A stretch of DNA of 64,000 nt from Frisingicoccus caecimuris (GTDB lineage: Bacteria > Bacillota > Clostridia > Lachnospirales > Lachnospiraceae), in contig NZ_SLXA01000001.1 of assembly GCF_004340975.1 (NCBI RefSeq), forward strand, positions 359,012 to 423,011. The letters run 5' to 3'. Of the stretch, positions 53,613 to 62,708 are shown one piece after another. The notes beneath the pieces were generated by a model. The model saw only the letters and a program-made list of their open reading frames with translations. It ran no database searches and had not been told where the DNA came from. Positions within the stretch are counted from its first letter, which is position 1. Each line of letters begins with the position of its first letter. Both the position numbers and the translations under genes were made by a program.

Positions 53613-54792
53613 AGGATCCCTCAACTTTCTTCAAAGCTTCCATAAATATTTCCAACTGCTCCGGATCCAAACTTTCTTTCAGAGCAAAAAAGAAATGAGA
53701 AACAGCCTTGTCCATCCCTTTATTTTCGGCCTGCCTGCATATCTTTTCCTTCATCAGCTGCACAGCACCAAAAGATTTTTGAAAAATCATCCATTTTTTA
53801 AATTGAACCCGGTAATCTTCCAAAATATCCACGGCCGCCGCCGCTTCTTTTTCTTTCTTCCGATTATTTTCATCTGCCACCCGGGCAAAATCATCCATAT
53901 TATAGTAACCTGTATTTGAAAGCTCCCGAACTCTCTTATCAATATCCGGTGGTACGGCCAAATCAACAAAAACCCGGCGTTTTTCCGTGATAAGGGCTTT
54001 TTTGACTTTCTCCAGAGTCATCGTATAATGGGGACTTGACGTCGCACTAATGATAACATCCATCTGGTCCAGCCATTCATAACGCTCACCATAAGGCAAT
54101 TCCAGATATCGCCTGCCCGTTCCTCCATGACAATGCTGACGGGTCGTCATATATACGTGGGTCTCCCCTTCTGATAAAAGATTTTTGAAAATACTGTTTC
54201 CGATCTTTCCTGACGCACCGAGCAAAAGAACATTTTTTTCCTTTAAATCTCCCAAATATTCTCTGGCCGCCTTCACCGCAATGGTAGCCGTTGACACAGA
54301 TGTTCTGGACAAAGCTGTTTCTGTCTTAACCTTTTTTGCCGCAGTGACCGCATATCGGAAGCATGTATCCAAAAATGTCCCCATAGTTCCTGCGTTCCTC
54401 GCCTGCTGCTGAGCTTCCTTTACCTGTCCTAAAATCTGGTCCTCACCTATAACCATGGAATCAAGTCCGGCTGCTACAAAAAAGAGATGACGTTCTGCTT
54501 TTTCACCTTCGTAAAATCGCAGATATTCTGCCCCGTCAATACCTGCTGGAAATGTAATCCGTCGAAGGAGGACCCGCTCCGCCTCTGAAAAGATTTCCCT
54601 CTGATTTTCATCTGGGCCATAAAGATATACCTCCAAACGGTTACAGGTCGACAAAAGGGCACATTCTTCAATGTACCCAAGGGAGATCGTTTCTTTTAAA
54701 TATTCAATTTGCGTTTCTCTGTCCAGTGCAAAGCAGCTACGTATATTTAAATCCGCTGTCTTATGGCTGATGCTGATCAATTGTATGCTCAT
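53599..54792 (-). CDS. hemA: Glutamyl-tRNA reductase
   Basis: A 397-residue NADPH enzyme producing glutamate-1-semialdehyde from glutamyl-tRNA. It has ISHKTADLNIRSCFALD, LLSTCNRLEVYLYG (catalytic Cys), GLDSMVIGEDQILGQVKEA, LGASGKIGNSIFKNL and VFVDLAVPPDIDKRV. It is somewhat shorter at the C-terminal dimerisation region than the 415-430 of many homologues. It overlaps the cbiG stop by four bases. Confidence 0.96.
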   Translation of the reverse strand: MSIQLISISHKTADLNIRSCFALDRETQIEYLKETISLGYIEECALLSTCNRLEVYLYGPDENQREIFSEAERVLLRRITFPAGIDGAEYLRFYEGEKAERHLFFVAAGLDSMVIGEDQILGQVKEAQQQARNAGTMGTFLDTCFRYAVTAAKKVKTETALSRTSVSTATIAVKAAREYLGDLKEKNVLLLGASGKIGNSIFKNLLSEGETHVYMTTRQHCHGGTGRRYLELPYGERYEWLDQMDVIISATSSPHYTMTLEKVKKALITEKRRVFVDLAVPPDIDKRVRELSNTGYYNMDDFARVADENNRKKEKEAAAAVDILEDYRVQFKKWMIFQKSFGAVQLMKEKICRQAENKGMDKAVSHFFFALKESLDPEQLEIFMEALKKVEGSYEEN

Positions 54793-55766
54793 ATGTCAAT
54801 CATCTGTTTCATCTCTGCCACCGCAAAGGTGATTCCTTCATATTTTTGTTTTTTTATACTTAAACGCGCCCCTTCTTCTGGCACAATATAACGTCCTGTT
54901 TTATATTCACTCCCCACCATAGAGCGGGCAGCCAGATAGGCGCTGGCCTCTGCCACAGAACCCACGCCCAGATTTTTCTCTACAAAAGGCGAAAATTCTA
55001 AAGGGCCTCCCGGCACTGTATGAAAATCAAGTTTTCCTATCATTTTTCTGGAAATAATCATCAATGGAATCTCAAGTTTTTCAGCAAGAGACAAAATGGC
55101 CCTTTCTCCTGCTTTTACATCGACTGTTGCCACTGCCCGGATACACCGCATGTCCGGAAGATATTCTTTGGCAAAGCTATGAAATGCTTCCACCATCCGT
55201 TCCGGCGACATACCTTTTTTGCACCCCACGCCAAGGACCAGCGTCTGAGGTCTCAAACACAGTGTCTTTTCACCATCCACTTCATAAAAAGGGTCAATAA
55301 CCACTTTCACTTCCTTCTTATCAAGCAGCCGTCCACTGACATATTTCAGGGCAGATAGATTTTCAATCAACAATTGATTTCTTTTTGCCACCTCATCAAA
55401 AGCGACAATGCCCTCAACATCTGTAGCGGTCGTCACTATCGGATGCCCTTTGGTCACCGCTGCTAATTGAACGGCCAGTTCATTGGCTCCTCCAAGATGA
55501 CCGGATAAAAGGCTGATCACCCACTGCCCACGGGTATCCATGACAATAACCGCCGGATCCTTATCCTTTCCCCGGAGCAAAGGCGCAATATAGCGCACCA
55601 CAATTCCCGCCGCCATCACGAACACCAGAGCATCTGACTGCCCCCATGCTTCTTCTATATGCTGTTTTAAGTCGGCTTTTGGAAAAATCCCGCCAGGCCA
55701 ACGTTTATTCAACCGATGTACCAGTTTAAATCCCTGCTCCGTTAATGCAAAATATCCTATCTTCAT
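54789..55766 (-). CDS. cbiG: Cobalt-precorrin-5A hydrolase CbiG
   Basis: A 325-residue enzyme opening the delta-lactone of cobalt-precorrin-5A with loss of acetaldehyde. Signature parts: VFVMAAGIVVRYIAPLLRGKDKDPAV, WVISLLSGHLGGANELA, TTATDVEGIVAFDE, LVLGVGCKKGMS and GVGSVAEASAYLAA. CbiG marks the anaerobic (early cobalt insertion) route. It starts three bases after the AlkD-like gene. Confidence 0.96.
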   Translation of the reverse strand: MKIGYFALTEQGFKLVHRLNKRWPGGIFPKADLKQHIEEAWGQSDALVFVMAAGIVVRYIAPLLRGKDKDPAVIVMDTRGQWVISLLSGHLGGANELAVQLAAVTKGHPIVTTATDVEGIVAFDEVAKRNQLLIENLSALKYVSGRLLDKKEVKVVIDPFYEVDGEKTLCLRPQTLVLGVGCKKGMSPERMVEAFHSFAKEYLPDMRCIRAVATVDVKAGERAILSLAEKLEIPLMIISRKMIGKLDFHTVPGGPLEFSPFVEKNLGVGSVAEASAYLAARSMVGSEYKTGRYIVPEEGARLSIKKQKYEGITFAVAEMKQMIDI

Positions 55767-55769
55767 TTT

Positions 55770-56456
55770 TTATTTTCGTTTCAAACTGCGAAGCCGGGCT
55801 TTTTTCTCCTTATCCACCCGGTAAGATTCACATATTTTCTGAATTGCTTTATTGTGGGTAAAATCATCCAGCTGGTTTTCCAGGATGTAATTCTCCGTTA
55901 TGTCCGGCAAATGGACATAAAATACGGAAACAGCCCAGGCCACAGCCATCTGAACATAATAGTCTGAATGCTTCATATGATCAAAATACTGAAAAACAAA
56001 CGGAGTATATTCCGGCAGAACATAATAATCCAGAGCCATTACCGAAGCAAACCTCAGATCATAAGTTTTATCCGAAGTAAAGCAGGTTTTCAAAAACTCC
56101 CAGACCGCCTCCCGATGTTTTTCAGTAAATTTCAGAGTAGAACAAAAGCAATCGCAAACTGCCCAATTATGAATACTCGGCAGAAACTGACGAATTCTTT
56201 CCAACCGCTCTTCCAAATTCATTCTTCCATAGCCGACCATAAAGCCCCGAAGCATATCCTCTTCATAATACATGTTCGGCGCCGCCTCAAAATATTCCCG
56301 CCAGTCCTCTTTCACAAGCTTCCTGGCCAACTTCCGAAGTTCCGGTACCCGCACGCCGAGAATATTTTCCGTTCCCGGCACCAATTTGCTGTGAAATGCC
56401 CGATAATCCTCATCTGCCAGATCTATCAACTTTTTTCTTACGCTCTCAACATCCAT
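55770..56456 (-). CDS. DNA alkylation repair protein (AlkD-like HEAT repeats)
   Basis: About 228 residues with helical repeats typical of the AlkD family: LGVRVPELRKLARKLVK, EDMLRGFMVGYGRM, IHNWAVCDCFCSTLKF, RFASVMALDYYV and YYVQMAVAWAVSVFYV. AlkD excises positively charged alkylated bases. The ATG at 56456 has AGGAAGG nine bases upstream; a longer start at 56489 would overlap ogt by 11 bases. It follows ogt, another alkylation repair gene. Confidence 0.88.
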   Translation of the reverse strand: MDVESVRKKLIDLADEDYRAFHSKLVPGTENILGVRVPELRKLARKLVKEDWREYFEAAPNMYYEEDMLRGFMVGYGRMNLEERLERIRQFLPSIHNWAVCDCFCSTLKFTEKHREAVWEFLKTCFTSDKTYDLRFASVMALDYYVLPEYTPFVFQYFDHMKHSDYYVQMAVAWAVSVFYVHLPDITENYILENQLDDFTHNKAIQKICESYRVDKEKKARLRSLKRK

Positions 56457-56478
56457 AATCGCATTCCTTCCTATTGTT

Positions 56479-56991
56479 TCATCCGGCATGACTCATTTCC
56501 AGATCAAGCAGACGACGCTTTACATCCAGACCACCGGCATACCCTACCAACTGTCCATTGGCGCCGATGACACGATGGCACGGAATGATAATCATGATTG
56601 GATTGTAGTGATTTGCCATCCCCACAGCTCTGGCCGCTTTCGGTTTTCCAACAGCCTTCGCGATATCTCCATAGGTACGTGTCTCTCCGTAAGGAATATC
56701 CAACAGCGCTTTCCAGACACTTTGAAAAAAAGCGGTCCCATCCGGCTTTAACAATACATCAAACGATTTCCGAATTCCCGCAAAATATTCCCTGAGCTGT
56801 TGCTCCGTCTCCGCCAAAGCTTCCGTCTTCTCAGTCACTGCGGATTCAAAGGTCTCTGCTGTTTTAATAATCTTCCCTTCAGAATCCAATCGAGCCGCCG
56901 GCACATCCGCCCGGGATATTTCCTTAATAAAGCCGTCACTTTCAACCAGACGGAGCCGTCCGATCGGAGAATCCATAAAATATTGATACAT
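56479..56991 (-). CDS. ogt: Methylated-DNA-protein-cysteine methyltransferase
   Basis: About 170 residues of the O6-alkylguanine repair family: IPYGETRTYGDIAKAVGKPKAA, ANHYNPIMIIIPCHRVIGANG with the acceptor cysteine in PCHRV, and LVGYAGGLDVKRRLL at the end. The ATG at 56991 (MYQYFMDSPIG) lies ten bases after AGGAGG; one at 57000 is only one base away from it. It heads the operon that continues into cobalamin and haem precursor genes. Confidence 0.94.
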   Translation of the reverse strand: MYQYFMDSPIGRLRLVESDGFIKEISRADVPAARLDSEGKIIKTAETFESAVTEKTEALAETEQQLREYFAGIRKSFDVLLKPDGTAFFQSVWKALLDIPYGETRTYGDIAKAVGKPKAARAVGMANHYNPIMIIIPCHRVIGANGQLVGYAGGLDVKRRLLDLEMSHAG

Positions 56992-57043
56992 CTGCCACAT
57001 ACCTCCTCTGTCCGTAAATCAGTCTCTTATTTCAATTATTCTA

Positions 57044-57073
57044 AGTATACAACACGTTCCATTAACTGTCCAA
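57044..57073 (-). promoter_or_regulatory. Promoter of the ogt-alkD-cobalamin/haem operon
   Basis: TTGGAC (57073-57068) and TATACT (57049-57044) are 18 bases apart on the minus strand, about 50 bases before ogt. No other clear promoter was noticed until idi, and the genes overlap or nearly touch, so one transcript of about 14 kb is plausible. Confidence 0.5.
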
Positions 57074-57207
57074 TAAAATTGTGTACTCATCTGCTGCACA
57101 CCCTTTGGGTCAAAAGAAATGTGGGAAGGGGCACACCCACCGATAATTTTCTGGTAAACCATACAAAAAGCGTCTCTGGCGCATTTCTCTGCATGCTATA
57201 GCATGTC

Positions 57208-57243
57208 AAAAGCCCCTGCAGTGGTGCAAACTGCAGGGGCTTT
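57208..57243 (-). terminator. Terminator after hbd
   Basis: AAAGCCCCTGCAGT and ACTGCAGGGGCTTT form a 14-pair GC-rich stem with a loop of about seven bases, with TTTTG behind it on the minus strand. It ends the thl-hbd transcript about 65 bases after hbd. Confidence 0.85.
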
Positions 57244-57308
57244 CGCGTATTTATTATTGGTTTAAGGCAGGACTCTTATTTCACGGCTGGCAATAGCCAT
57301 TGTCAATT

Positions 57309-58160
57309 TTATTCGTAAGTATAGAAGCCGCGTCCGGCTTTCTTACCAAGCCATCCGGCTTTTACATACTGGCGAAGCAAAGGACATGGACGATATTTGC
57401 AATCCGCATATCCTTCATACATAACTTCCATGATTGCGAGTACTGTATCCAAACCAATGAAGTCTGCCAGCTGCAACGGTCCCATCGGATGATTCATTCC
57501 AAGTTTCATTACCGCGTCAATATCTTCCACGGAAGCTACGCCTTCATACAGACAATAAATCGCTTCATTGATCATCATCTGAAGGACCCGATTGGAAACA
57601 AATCCCGGAACATCGCGAACTTCAACCGGTGTTTTATTTAATTCCACGGATAAATCCCGAACCGCTTCATAGGTTTCATCGGAAGTGGCCAGCCCACGGA
57701 TGATTTCCACCAGTTTCATTACCGGAACCGGATTCATAAAGTGCATTCCGATAACCCTGTCTGGCCTTCCTGTCACCGCCGCAATTTCCGTAATCGGAAG
57801 CGACGATGTATTGGAAGCCAGAATACAGGACGGCTTACATATAAAATCTAATTTCTGAAATGTACTGCTCTTAATATCCATGTTCTCAACAATAGCCTCA
57901 ACAACAATATCACAATCCGCCGCATCTTCCAGGTTCTCTGAAGGAAGCAGTAAAGAGAGTGTTTTGTCTTTCTGCTCTTCTGTAATCTTCCCCTTTGCCA
58001 CATCTTTGCTGAGAAGTTTTTCGATAAACTGTATACGATTGTTGACGATTTCTAAATTAATATCATTCAGATAGGTTTCAATTCCTGCCGCCGCCATAAT
58101 CTGGGCAATTCCCCCGCCCATCTGACCAGCGCCAATGACCATTGCTTTCTTTACACTCAT
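57309..58160 (-). CDS. hbd: 3-hydroxybutyryl-CoA dehydrogenase
   Basis: About 283 residues, reducing acetoacetyl-CoA to (S)-3-hydroxybutyryl-CoA. The NAD loop is VIGAGQMGGGIAQIMA, followed by SNTSSLPITEIA, IGMHFMNPVPVMKLVEII (catalytic His), PGFVSNRVLQMMINEA and KLGMNHPMGPLQLADFIGLD. The ATG at 58160 has AGGAGG nine bases upstream. It follows thl by 16 bases. Confidence 0.96.
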   Translation of the reverse strand: MSVKKAMVIGAGQMGGGIAQIMAAAGIETYLNDINLEIVNNRIQFIEKLLSKDVAKGKITEEQKDKTLSLLLPSENLEDAADCDIVVEAIVENMDIKSSTFQKLDFICKPSCILASNTSSLPITEIAAVTGRPDRVIGMHFMNPVPVMKLVEIIRGLATSDETYEAVRDLSVELNKTPVEVRDVPGFVSNRVLQMMINEAIYCLYEGVASVEDIDAVMKLGMNHPMGPLQLADFIGLDTVLAIMEVMYEGYADCKYRPCPLLRQYVKAGWLGKKAGRGFYTYE

Positions 58161-58176
58161 TATGTTATACCTCCTG

Positions 58177-59373
58177 TTATTCAACTTCCACCCAGACAGC
58201 ATCCCCCTGGGCCATACCGGAACAAATTGCGGCTACGCCGCTCTTTTTACCAGATCGTCTCAGTTCATAAATCAATGTCATCAAGATTCTTGCACCGGTA
58301 GCTCCAATCGGATGACCCACCGCAACTGCACCTCCGTTGACATTTACCTTTGCATCCATTTCTTCTTCACTCATTCCCAGGACTCCCAGACAACTCACCA
58401 ATGGAACTGCCGCAAAAGCTTCGTTAATTTCCATCAGGTCAAAGTCTTTAACCGTCAGATTATTTTTCTCCATCAGATTCTGAATAGCCAATCCCGGAAC
58501 AGTTGCAATATAACGGGATTCTCTGGAAGCCTGTGCATAACCCCTGATGGTTGCCAAAATCGGAGCTCCGAGCTCTTCCGCCTTTTCCCGGCTCATAATA
58601 ACAATAGCAGAGGCGCCGTCATTTGTTCCCGGTGCATTGCCTGCAGTGACTGTTCCATCCTTGACAAACAACGGCGGAAGCTTTGCAAGTCCTTTCATTG
58701 TTGTTCCCGGACGCGGTGCTTCATCTTTATCGAAGATGATTGTCTGACCCTTTTGGGCCGGAACCTCTACGACAAAACGTTCATCGTCAAATTTTCCCTG
58801 AGCTTCTCCTTCGGCCCAAAGTTTCTGACTTCTAAGGGACCACGCATCCTGCATTTCTCTTGTCACGTTATACTCGGAAGCAACCTGCCCTCCGATGACC
58901 GCCATATGTACATCATTTTCCGGACACCATAATCCGTCCAGTACCATTGCGTCCTTTGCCTTAACATCATTCATCCGGGCGCCCCAGCGCATATTCTCCA
59001 ACACATATGGAATGTTGCTCATGCTTTCCATTCCACCAGCTACAATAATATCGGCATCTCCGGCTTTAATCATCTGTGCTCCCAAAGTCACAGCCTTTAA
59101 AGCGGAACCACAAACTTTATTAATCGTTACGACCGGCACTTCATGTGGTATGCCGCCCTTTACAGATGCCTGGCGTCCCGGAATCTGACCCTGTCCGGCC
59201 GGAACAACCATGCCATAAACAACTTCATCGACCTGTCCCCCCTGAATCCCGGCGCGGCTCAATGCTTCTTTAATCGCAAGACCGCCAAGATCTGTCGCTT
59301 TCAATGATTTTAATGTACCGCCCAACTTTCCAAATGGGGTACGTGCCGCACTGACGATAACTACATCTCTCAT
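58177..59373 (-). CDS. Acetyl-CoA C-acetyltransferase (thiolase)
   Basis: About 398 residues, condensing two acetyl-CoA to acetoacetyl-CoA. Active-site blocks are VNKVCGSALKAVTLGA (nucleophile Cys), NVNGGAVAVGHPIGATGARI (His) and AICSGMAQGDAV (second Cys). The last block differs from the common CIGGGMG, so substrate specificity might be shifted toward longer acyl-CoA. The ATG at 59373 has GGAGG nine bases upstream. With hbd it forms a two-gene unit. Confidence 0.94.
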   Translation of the reverse strand: MRDVVIVSAARTPFGKLGGTLKSLKATDLGGLAIKEALSRAGIQGGQVDEVVYGMVVPAGQGQIPGRQASVKGGIPHEVPVVTINKVCGSALKAVTLGAQMIKAGDADIIVAGGMESMSNIPYVLENMRWGARMNDVKAKDAMVLDGLWCPENDVHMAVIGGQVASEYNVTREMQDAWSLRSQKLWAEGEAQGKFDDERFVVEVPAQKGQTIIFDKDEAPRPGTTMKGLAKLPPLFVKDGTVTAGNAPGTNDGASAIVIMSREKAEELGAPILATIRGYAQASRESRYIATVPGLAIQNLMEKNNLTVKDFDLMEINEAFAAVPLVSCLGVLGMSEEEMDAKVNVNGGAVAVGHPIGATGARILMTLIYELRRSGKKSGVAAICSGMAQGDAVWVEVE

Positions 59374-59575
59374 TTTCTTTTTCCTCCTCACAGTAATAAT
59401 ATAACCCTTTGCTTTAAACCCTTTACCCGACGCATTTTATCTTTCCGATTCCGAGTCTGATTGGTTCTGTCTCGATTCTCTCATAACTTTTTTTAAAAAA
59501 CAATGATCGGATATTCCCGGTTTTCTTAACGGTAAATTTAAGATTTTTTCTCATTTTACTTTAGAGAAACAATAA

Positions 59576-59630
59576 AAAAAGAAGAAATCTGACCGAATTT
59601 TATGAATCCTAACCAAATCTCTTCTTTTTA
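59576..59630 (-). terminator. Terminator after crt
   Basis: AAAAAGAAGAAATCTG pairs, with two G-U type pairs, to CAAATCTCTTCTTTTT around a 22-base loop. On the minus strand the transcript would run through the A/G-rich arm, so termination strength is uncertain. It separates crt from thl-hbd. Confidence 0.5.
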
Positions 59631-59649
59631 TCTATTTATTGCAAAATCA

Positions 59650-60435
59650 TTATCGGCCCAAAAAAGGCTTCGGAGTTCTTTTTTCCAAAAATGCGTGCAT
59701 CGCTTCCTGTTGATCCTCGGTTCCATAGAGTTGTGCAAAAAGAGCTGCTTCAATCTGAAGTCCTCTCTGTAAATCACATTCCATACCATCCGTCACGGCA
59801 ATCTTCAGGTATTTCATTGCCAGCGGACCCCAATGAGCAATTTTTTCCGCCATAATCAATGCATCCTTCATCAACTCCTCCGGTTCAGACAGTTCATCCA
59901 CCAGACCAATACGATAAGCTTCCTCCGCAGAAATCTTATCCCCTGTGAACATCAATTGTTTTGCTTTTGATACGCCAACAAGTCTCGGCAAACGCTGTGT
60001 TCCGCCCCATCCGGGAATCACTGCCAAAGAAATTTCCGGGGAACCCAGAAATGCTTTTTTCGAAGCAATACGAATATCACAAGCCAAGGCAAATTCCAGG
60101 CCTCCGCCTAACGCATAGCCATTGATTGCTCCGATAATCGGTGCCCGGAAATGCTCCATTGTATCCAATACCTGAGCGCAATTTCGGCTGAATTGATATC
60201 CGGTGATAACCGTAGTCTGGGATTCTTCATTAATATCTCCGCCAGAACAAAAAGCCCGGCCTTCGCCAGTAAGTATTAAACACCGAATTTGTTCATCTTT
60301 TTCAATTTTATCCAATAATTCCCGCATTTCATTAACTGTTTCCGTATTCATTGCATTTAACGCCTGCGGCCGGTTTAAGGTAATCACCCCAATACTCTTA
60401 TTTTTGCCGGCAATCTCATACTTCAATCCATTCAT
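59650..60435 (-). CDS. crt: 3-hydroxybutyryl-CoA dehydratase (crotonase)
   Basis: A 261-residue enoyl-CoA hydratase/isomerase. It has LNRPQALNAMNTETVNEM, ILTGEGRAFCSGGDI (oxyanion hole), GAINGYALGGGLEFALACDI, GSPEISLAVIPGWGGTQRLPRLVG with the catalytic Glu in PE, and MFTGDKISAEEAYRIGLVDE. It dehydrates 3-hydroxybutyryl-CoA to crotonyl-CoA. GGAGGG precedes the ATG. The LysR gene is divergent, with about 200 AT-rich bases between. Confidence 0.93.
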   Translation of the reverse strand: MNGLKYEIAGKNKSIGVITLNRPQALNAMNTETVNEMRELLDKIEKDEQIRCLILTGEGRAFCSGGDINEESQTTVITGYQFSRNCAQVLDTMEHFRAPIIGAINGYALGGGLEFALACDIRIASKKAFLGSPEISLAVIPGWGGTQRLPRLVGVSKAKQLMFTGDKISAEEAYRIGLVDELSEPEELMKDALIMAEKIAHWGPLAMKYLKIAVTDGMECDLQRGLQIEAALFAQLYGTEDQQEAMHAFLEKRTPKPFLGR

Positions 60436-60635
60436 ATGTTTCCCTCCTTCATGATTGATATATTTTTAACATTCTAAATCCTATTTTCTCTATCTCCATT
60501 TTCCTATATTTTCATTTAAATCACAATTACCATATATTCAAGAACTTTTTTACTTTAAGTTAATGCTTTTTAAGATTATTTATGAACAGTATGATATAAT
60601 ATTTTTATAAAAAATAAAATTCAAAGGAGAAAAAA

Positions 60636-61520
60636 ATGGAATTAAGAGAATTAAATTATATTACTGCAATCGGAAAGACACGGCATATGTCCCATGCCGC
60701 TAATGAACTATATATTTCTCAGCCTGCATTATACAAGAGCCTGCGCAAAATAGAATCTGAATTTGGCACACCGTTATTTTACCGAAAAGGAAATGAGCTG
60801 CTGCCTACGGACACCGGACAGATCGTATTGGAAAAGGCCGGCGAAATATCCATTTTAATCTCTCAGATGAACGACGCTGTCGCTGCGACAAAAAACTTAA
60901 AGCAGGGAAAGGTCAATATCGGCTTCCCTTCTATCATCGGAACAATGTTTCTTCCAACCCTTCTAATTGAATTTCAGAAAAAATACCCGGATATTTCTTT
61001 GCATACTGTTGAAGCAGGCGGCAATGCCCTGGCCGGAATGGTCATCTCCGGCGATATCGACATGGCTATCATTATGCGCCCGGTCTTCTCGGAACTTCTT
61101 AATGAAATCCCTCTGATCCGTGATCAGGTTACCGCAGGCGTCCTTCCATCCCACCCGTTGTCCAGGCGTTCCTATGTAACTATAAAAGATTTTGATAACC
61201 TTCCTTTCATTACCTTTGATAAAACCTTTAACATGCGGGCACAGCTTATGGAACTCTTTCGCACCGAAAAGTTTCGTCCGAATATTGCTTTCGAAGGTGC
61301 AAGCTGTCAATTTCTTTTTGAGCTTACCACTCTGTCCGACGGTATTCTTATACTTCCCCGGCCTATTATTGAATTTTATGCCCATGATTCAATGATCACT
61401 CTGCCTTTTAAACCGTCATTTCAATGGGAGCTTTCGCTGATTTTTCAGAAAAACACCTTTTTATCCACAGCCAGCAAAGCACTCATTAATCATATACAGG
61501 AATATTTTTTCCGAGTATAA
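60636..61520 (+). CDS. LysR-family transcriptional regulator
   Basis: A 294-residue regulator with an N-terminal winged helix (MELRELNYITAIGKTRHMS, LYISQPALYKSLRKIE) and a C-terminal co-inducer-binding domain (GKVNIGFPSIIGTMFLPTLL). Being divergent from crt, and facing the end of the acyl-CoA dehydrogenase gene, it probably controls this acyl-CoA locus; the ligand is unknown. AAAGGAG lies before the ATG and a TATAAT at 60595-60600 may be its -10. Confidence 0.93.
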   Translation: MELRELNYITAIGKTRHMSHAANELYISQPALYKSLRKIESEFGTPLFYRKGNELLPTDTGQIVLEKAGEISILISQMNDAVAATKNLKQGKVNIGFPSIIGTMFLPTLLIEFQKKYPDISLHTVEAGGNALAGMVISGDIDMAIIMRPVFSELLNEIPLIRDQVTAGVLPSHPLSRRSYVTIKDFDNLPFITFDKTFNMRAQLMELFRTEKFRPNIAFEGASCQFLFELTTLSDGILILPRPIIEFYAHDSMITLPFKPSFQWELSLIFQKNTFLSTASKALINHIQEYFFRV

Positions 61521-61521
61521 T

Positions 61522-61548
61522 TAAAAGCCCTGCGGCACAAGCCGCAGG
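61522..61548 (-). terminator. Terminator after the acyl-CoA dehydrogenase gene
   Basis: CCTGCGGC and GCCGCAGG form a perfect eight-pair GC stem with a four-base loop. On the minus strand it is followed by GCTTTTAATT. It lies 20 bases past the dehydrogenase stop and just behind the convergent LysR gene. Confidence 0.85.
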
Positions 61549-61568
61549 ACCCACTGTTATCTACTTTA

Positions 61569-62708
61569 TTAATATTCTTTCAGCAAATGGTTTGCAATGA
61601 CCACTCTTTGTATCTCATTGGTCCCTTCAAAAATCTGATAAATTTTTGCATCCCGCATGAGTTTTTCTACCGGGTATTCCCTGCTATAGCCATAGCCGCC
61701 AAAAATCTGAACGGCTTCCGATGTCACTTTCATGGCCACATCGCCGCCATAAGCCTTAGCAATGGCGGATTCCTTACCATAAGGCCGCCCCATCTCCATC
61801 AGCGTACATGCATGCGCTACTATCTGACGGGCTGTTTCAATCTGGATTTCCATATCCGCCAATTTAAAGGCAATGGCCTGATTGCTCACAATCGGCTTTC
61901 CAAACTGAATACGCTCCTTACCATAAGCAATGGCTTCTTCCATCGCTCTCTGAGCAATTCCCACTGCCATACAACCGATAAATGTACGGCTGACGTCCAA
62001 TGTCTGCATGGCAATCCTGAAACCTTCGCCTTCTTTTCCAAGAAGGTTTTCCGCAGGAATACGACAGTCATCAAAAACAAGGTCGCAGGTTCTGGATCCA
62101 CGGATGCCCATCTTATCCTCATGTTTACCATATGTAAATCCCGGTGTGCCGTCCTCTACAAGAAAAGCACTCATCCCCTTGATTCCTTTACTTTTATCTG
62201 TCATCGCAGTAACCACATAAATACCAGCCACGCCGCCGTTGGTAATAAAGCATTTCCGTCCATTCAGCACGTAACTGTCGCCGTCTTTTCTGGCCGTCGT
62301 TCTTCCGGCCGCCGCATCTGAACCGGCCTGAGGCTCAGTCAGAGCAAAGCCGCTGAATTTTCCAGAAATTATCGTATCGCAGAATTTCTTTTTCTGTGCT
62401 TCCGTTCCTGCCATAAATACAGACTTTAATCCAATATTGCTGACGGAAAATGTCAAAGCAAAACCGGCGTCCGCTTTTGCCATTTCCTCCAGAATTGCAG
62501 CTATAGAGAGTTTATCAAGTCCAAGGCCGCCGTAGGCTTCAGGTATATCCAGCATGTGTAACTGCATCTCCATAGCCTTATCATAAATCTCCTTCGGCCA
62601 TTCTCCAGTCCGGTCATATTCCTTCGCCTGTTCTCTCACCTCATGATTACAAAACTCGCGTACCGCTTCAATTAATTCCTCTGTTTCTTCTGAACAAATA
62701 TATCCCAT
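61569..62708 (-). CDS. Acyl-CoA (butyryl-CoA-type) dehydrogenase
   Basis: A 379-residue flavoprotein reducing or oxidising the 2,3-bond of short acyl-CoA. Family motifs: FALTEPQAGSDAAAGRTTA, NGRKCFITNGGVAGIYVV, MGIRGSRTCDLVFDDCRIP, QIFGGYGYSREYPVEKLMRD and IYQIFEGTNEIQR; the catalytic Glu is in FEGTNE. In butyrate producers it works with EtfAB to reduce crotonyl-CoA, but etf genes are not in the window. GGAGAG precedes the ATG. Confidence 0.93.
   Translation of the reverse strand: MGYICSEETEELIEAVREFCNHEVREQAKEYDRTGEWPKEIYDKAMEMQLHMLDIPEAYGGLGLDKLSIAAILEEMAKADAGFALTFSVSNIGLKSVFMAGTEAQKKKFCDTIISGKFSGFALTEPQAGSDAAAGRTTARKDGDSYVLNGRKCFITNGGVAGIYVVTAMTDKSKGIKGMSAFLVEDGTPGFTYGKHEDKMGIRGSRTCDLVFDDCRIPAENLLGKEGEGFRIAMQTLDVSRTFIGCMAVGIAQRAMEEAIAYGKERIQFGKPIVSNQAIAFKLADMEIQIETARQIVAHACTLMEMGRPYGKESAIAKAYGGDVAMKVTSEAVQIFGGYGYSREYPVEKLMRDAKIYQIFEGTNEIQRVVIANHLLKEY

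Larger units (their letters stand above)
57001..57308. other. Non-coding gap between ogt and hbd
   Basis: This 308-base stretch holds the ogt promoter at 57044-57073, a perfect 12-base palindrome ATGCTATAGCAT near 57193-57204, and the hbd terminator at 57208-57243. No protein frame worth calling and no cobalamin riboswitch motif was recognised; the palindrome and the 57090-57190 part remain unexplained. Confidence 0.5.

Noticed and set aside
57001-57308. A cobalamin riboswitch ahead of the cobalamin genes
   Set aside because: No B12-box-like sequence was found on either strand in the gap, though a covariance search was not possible here.
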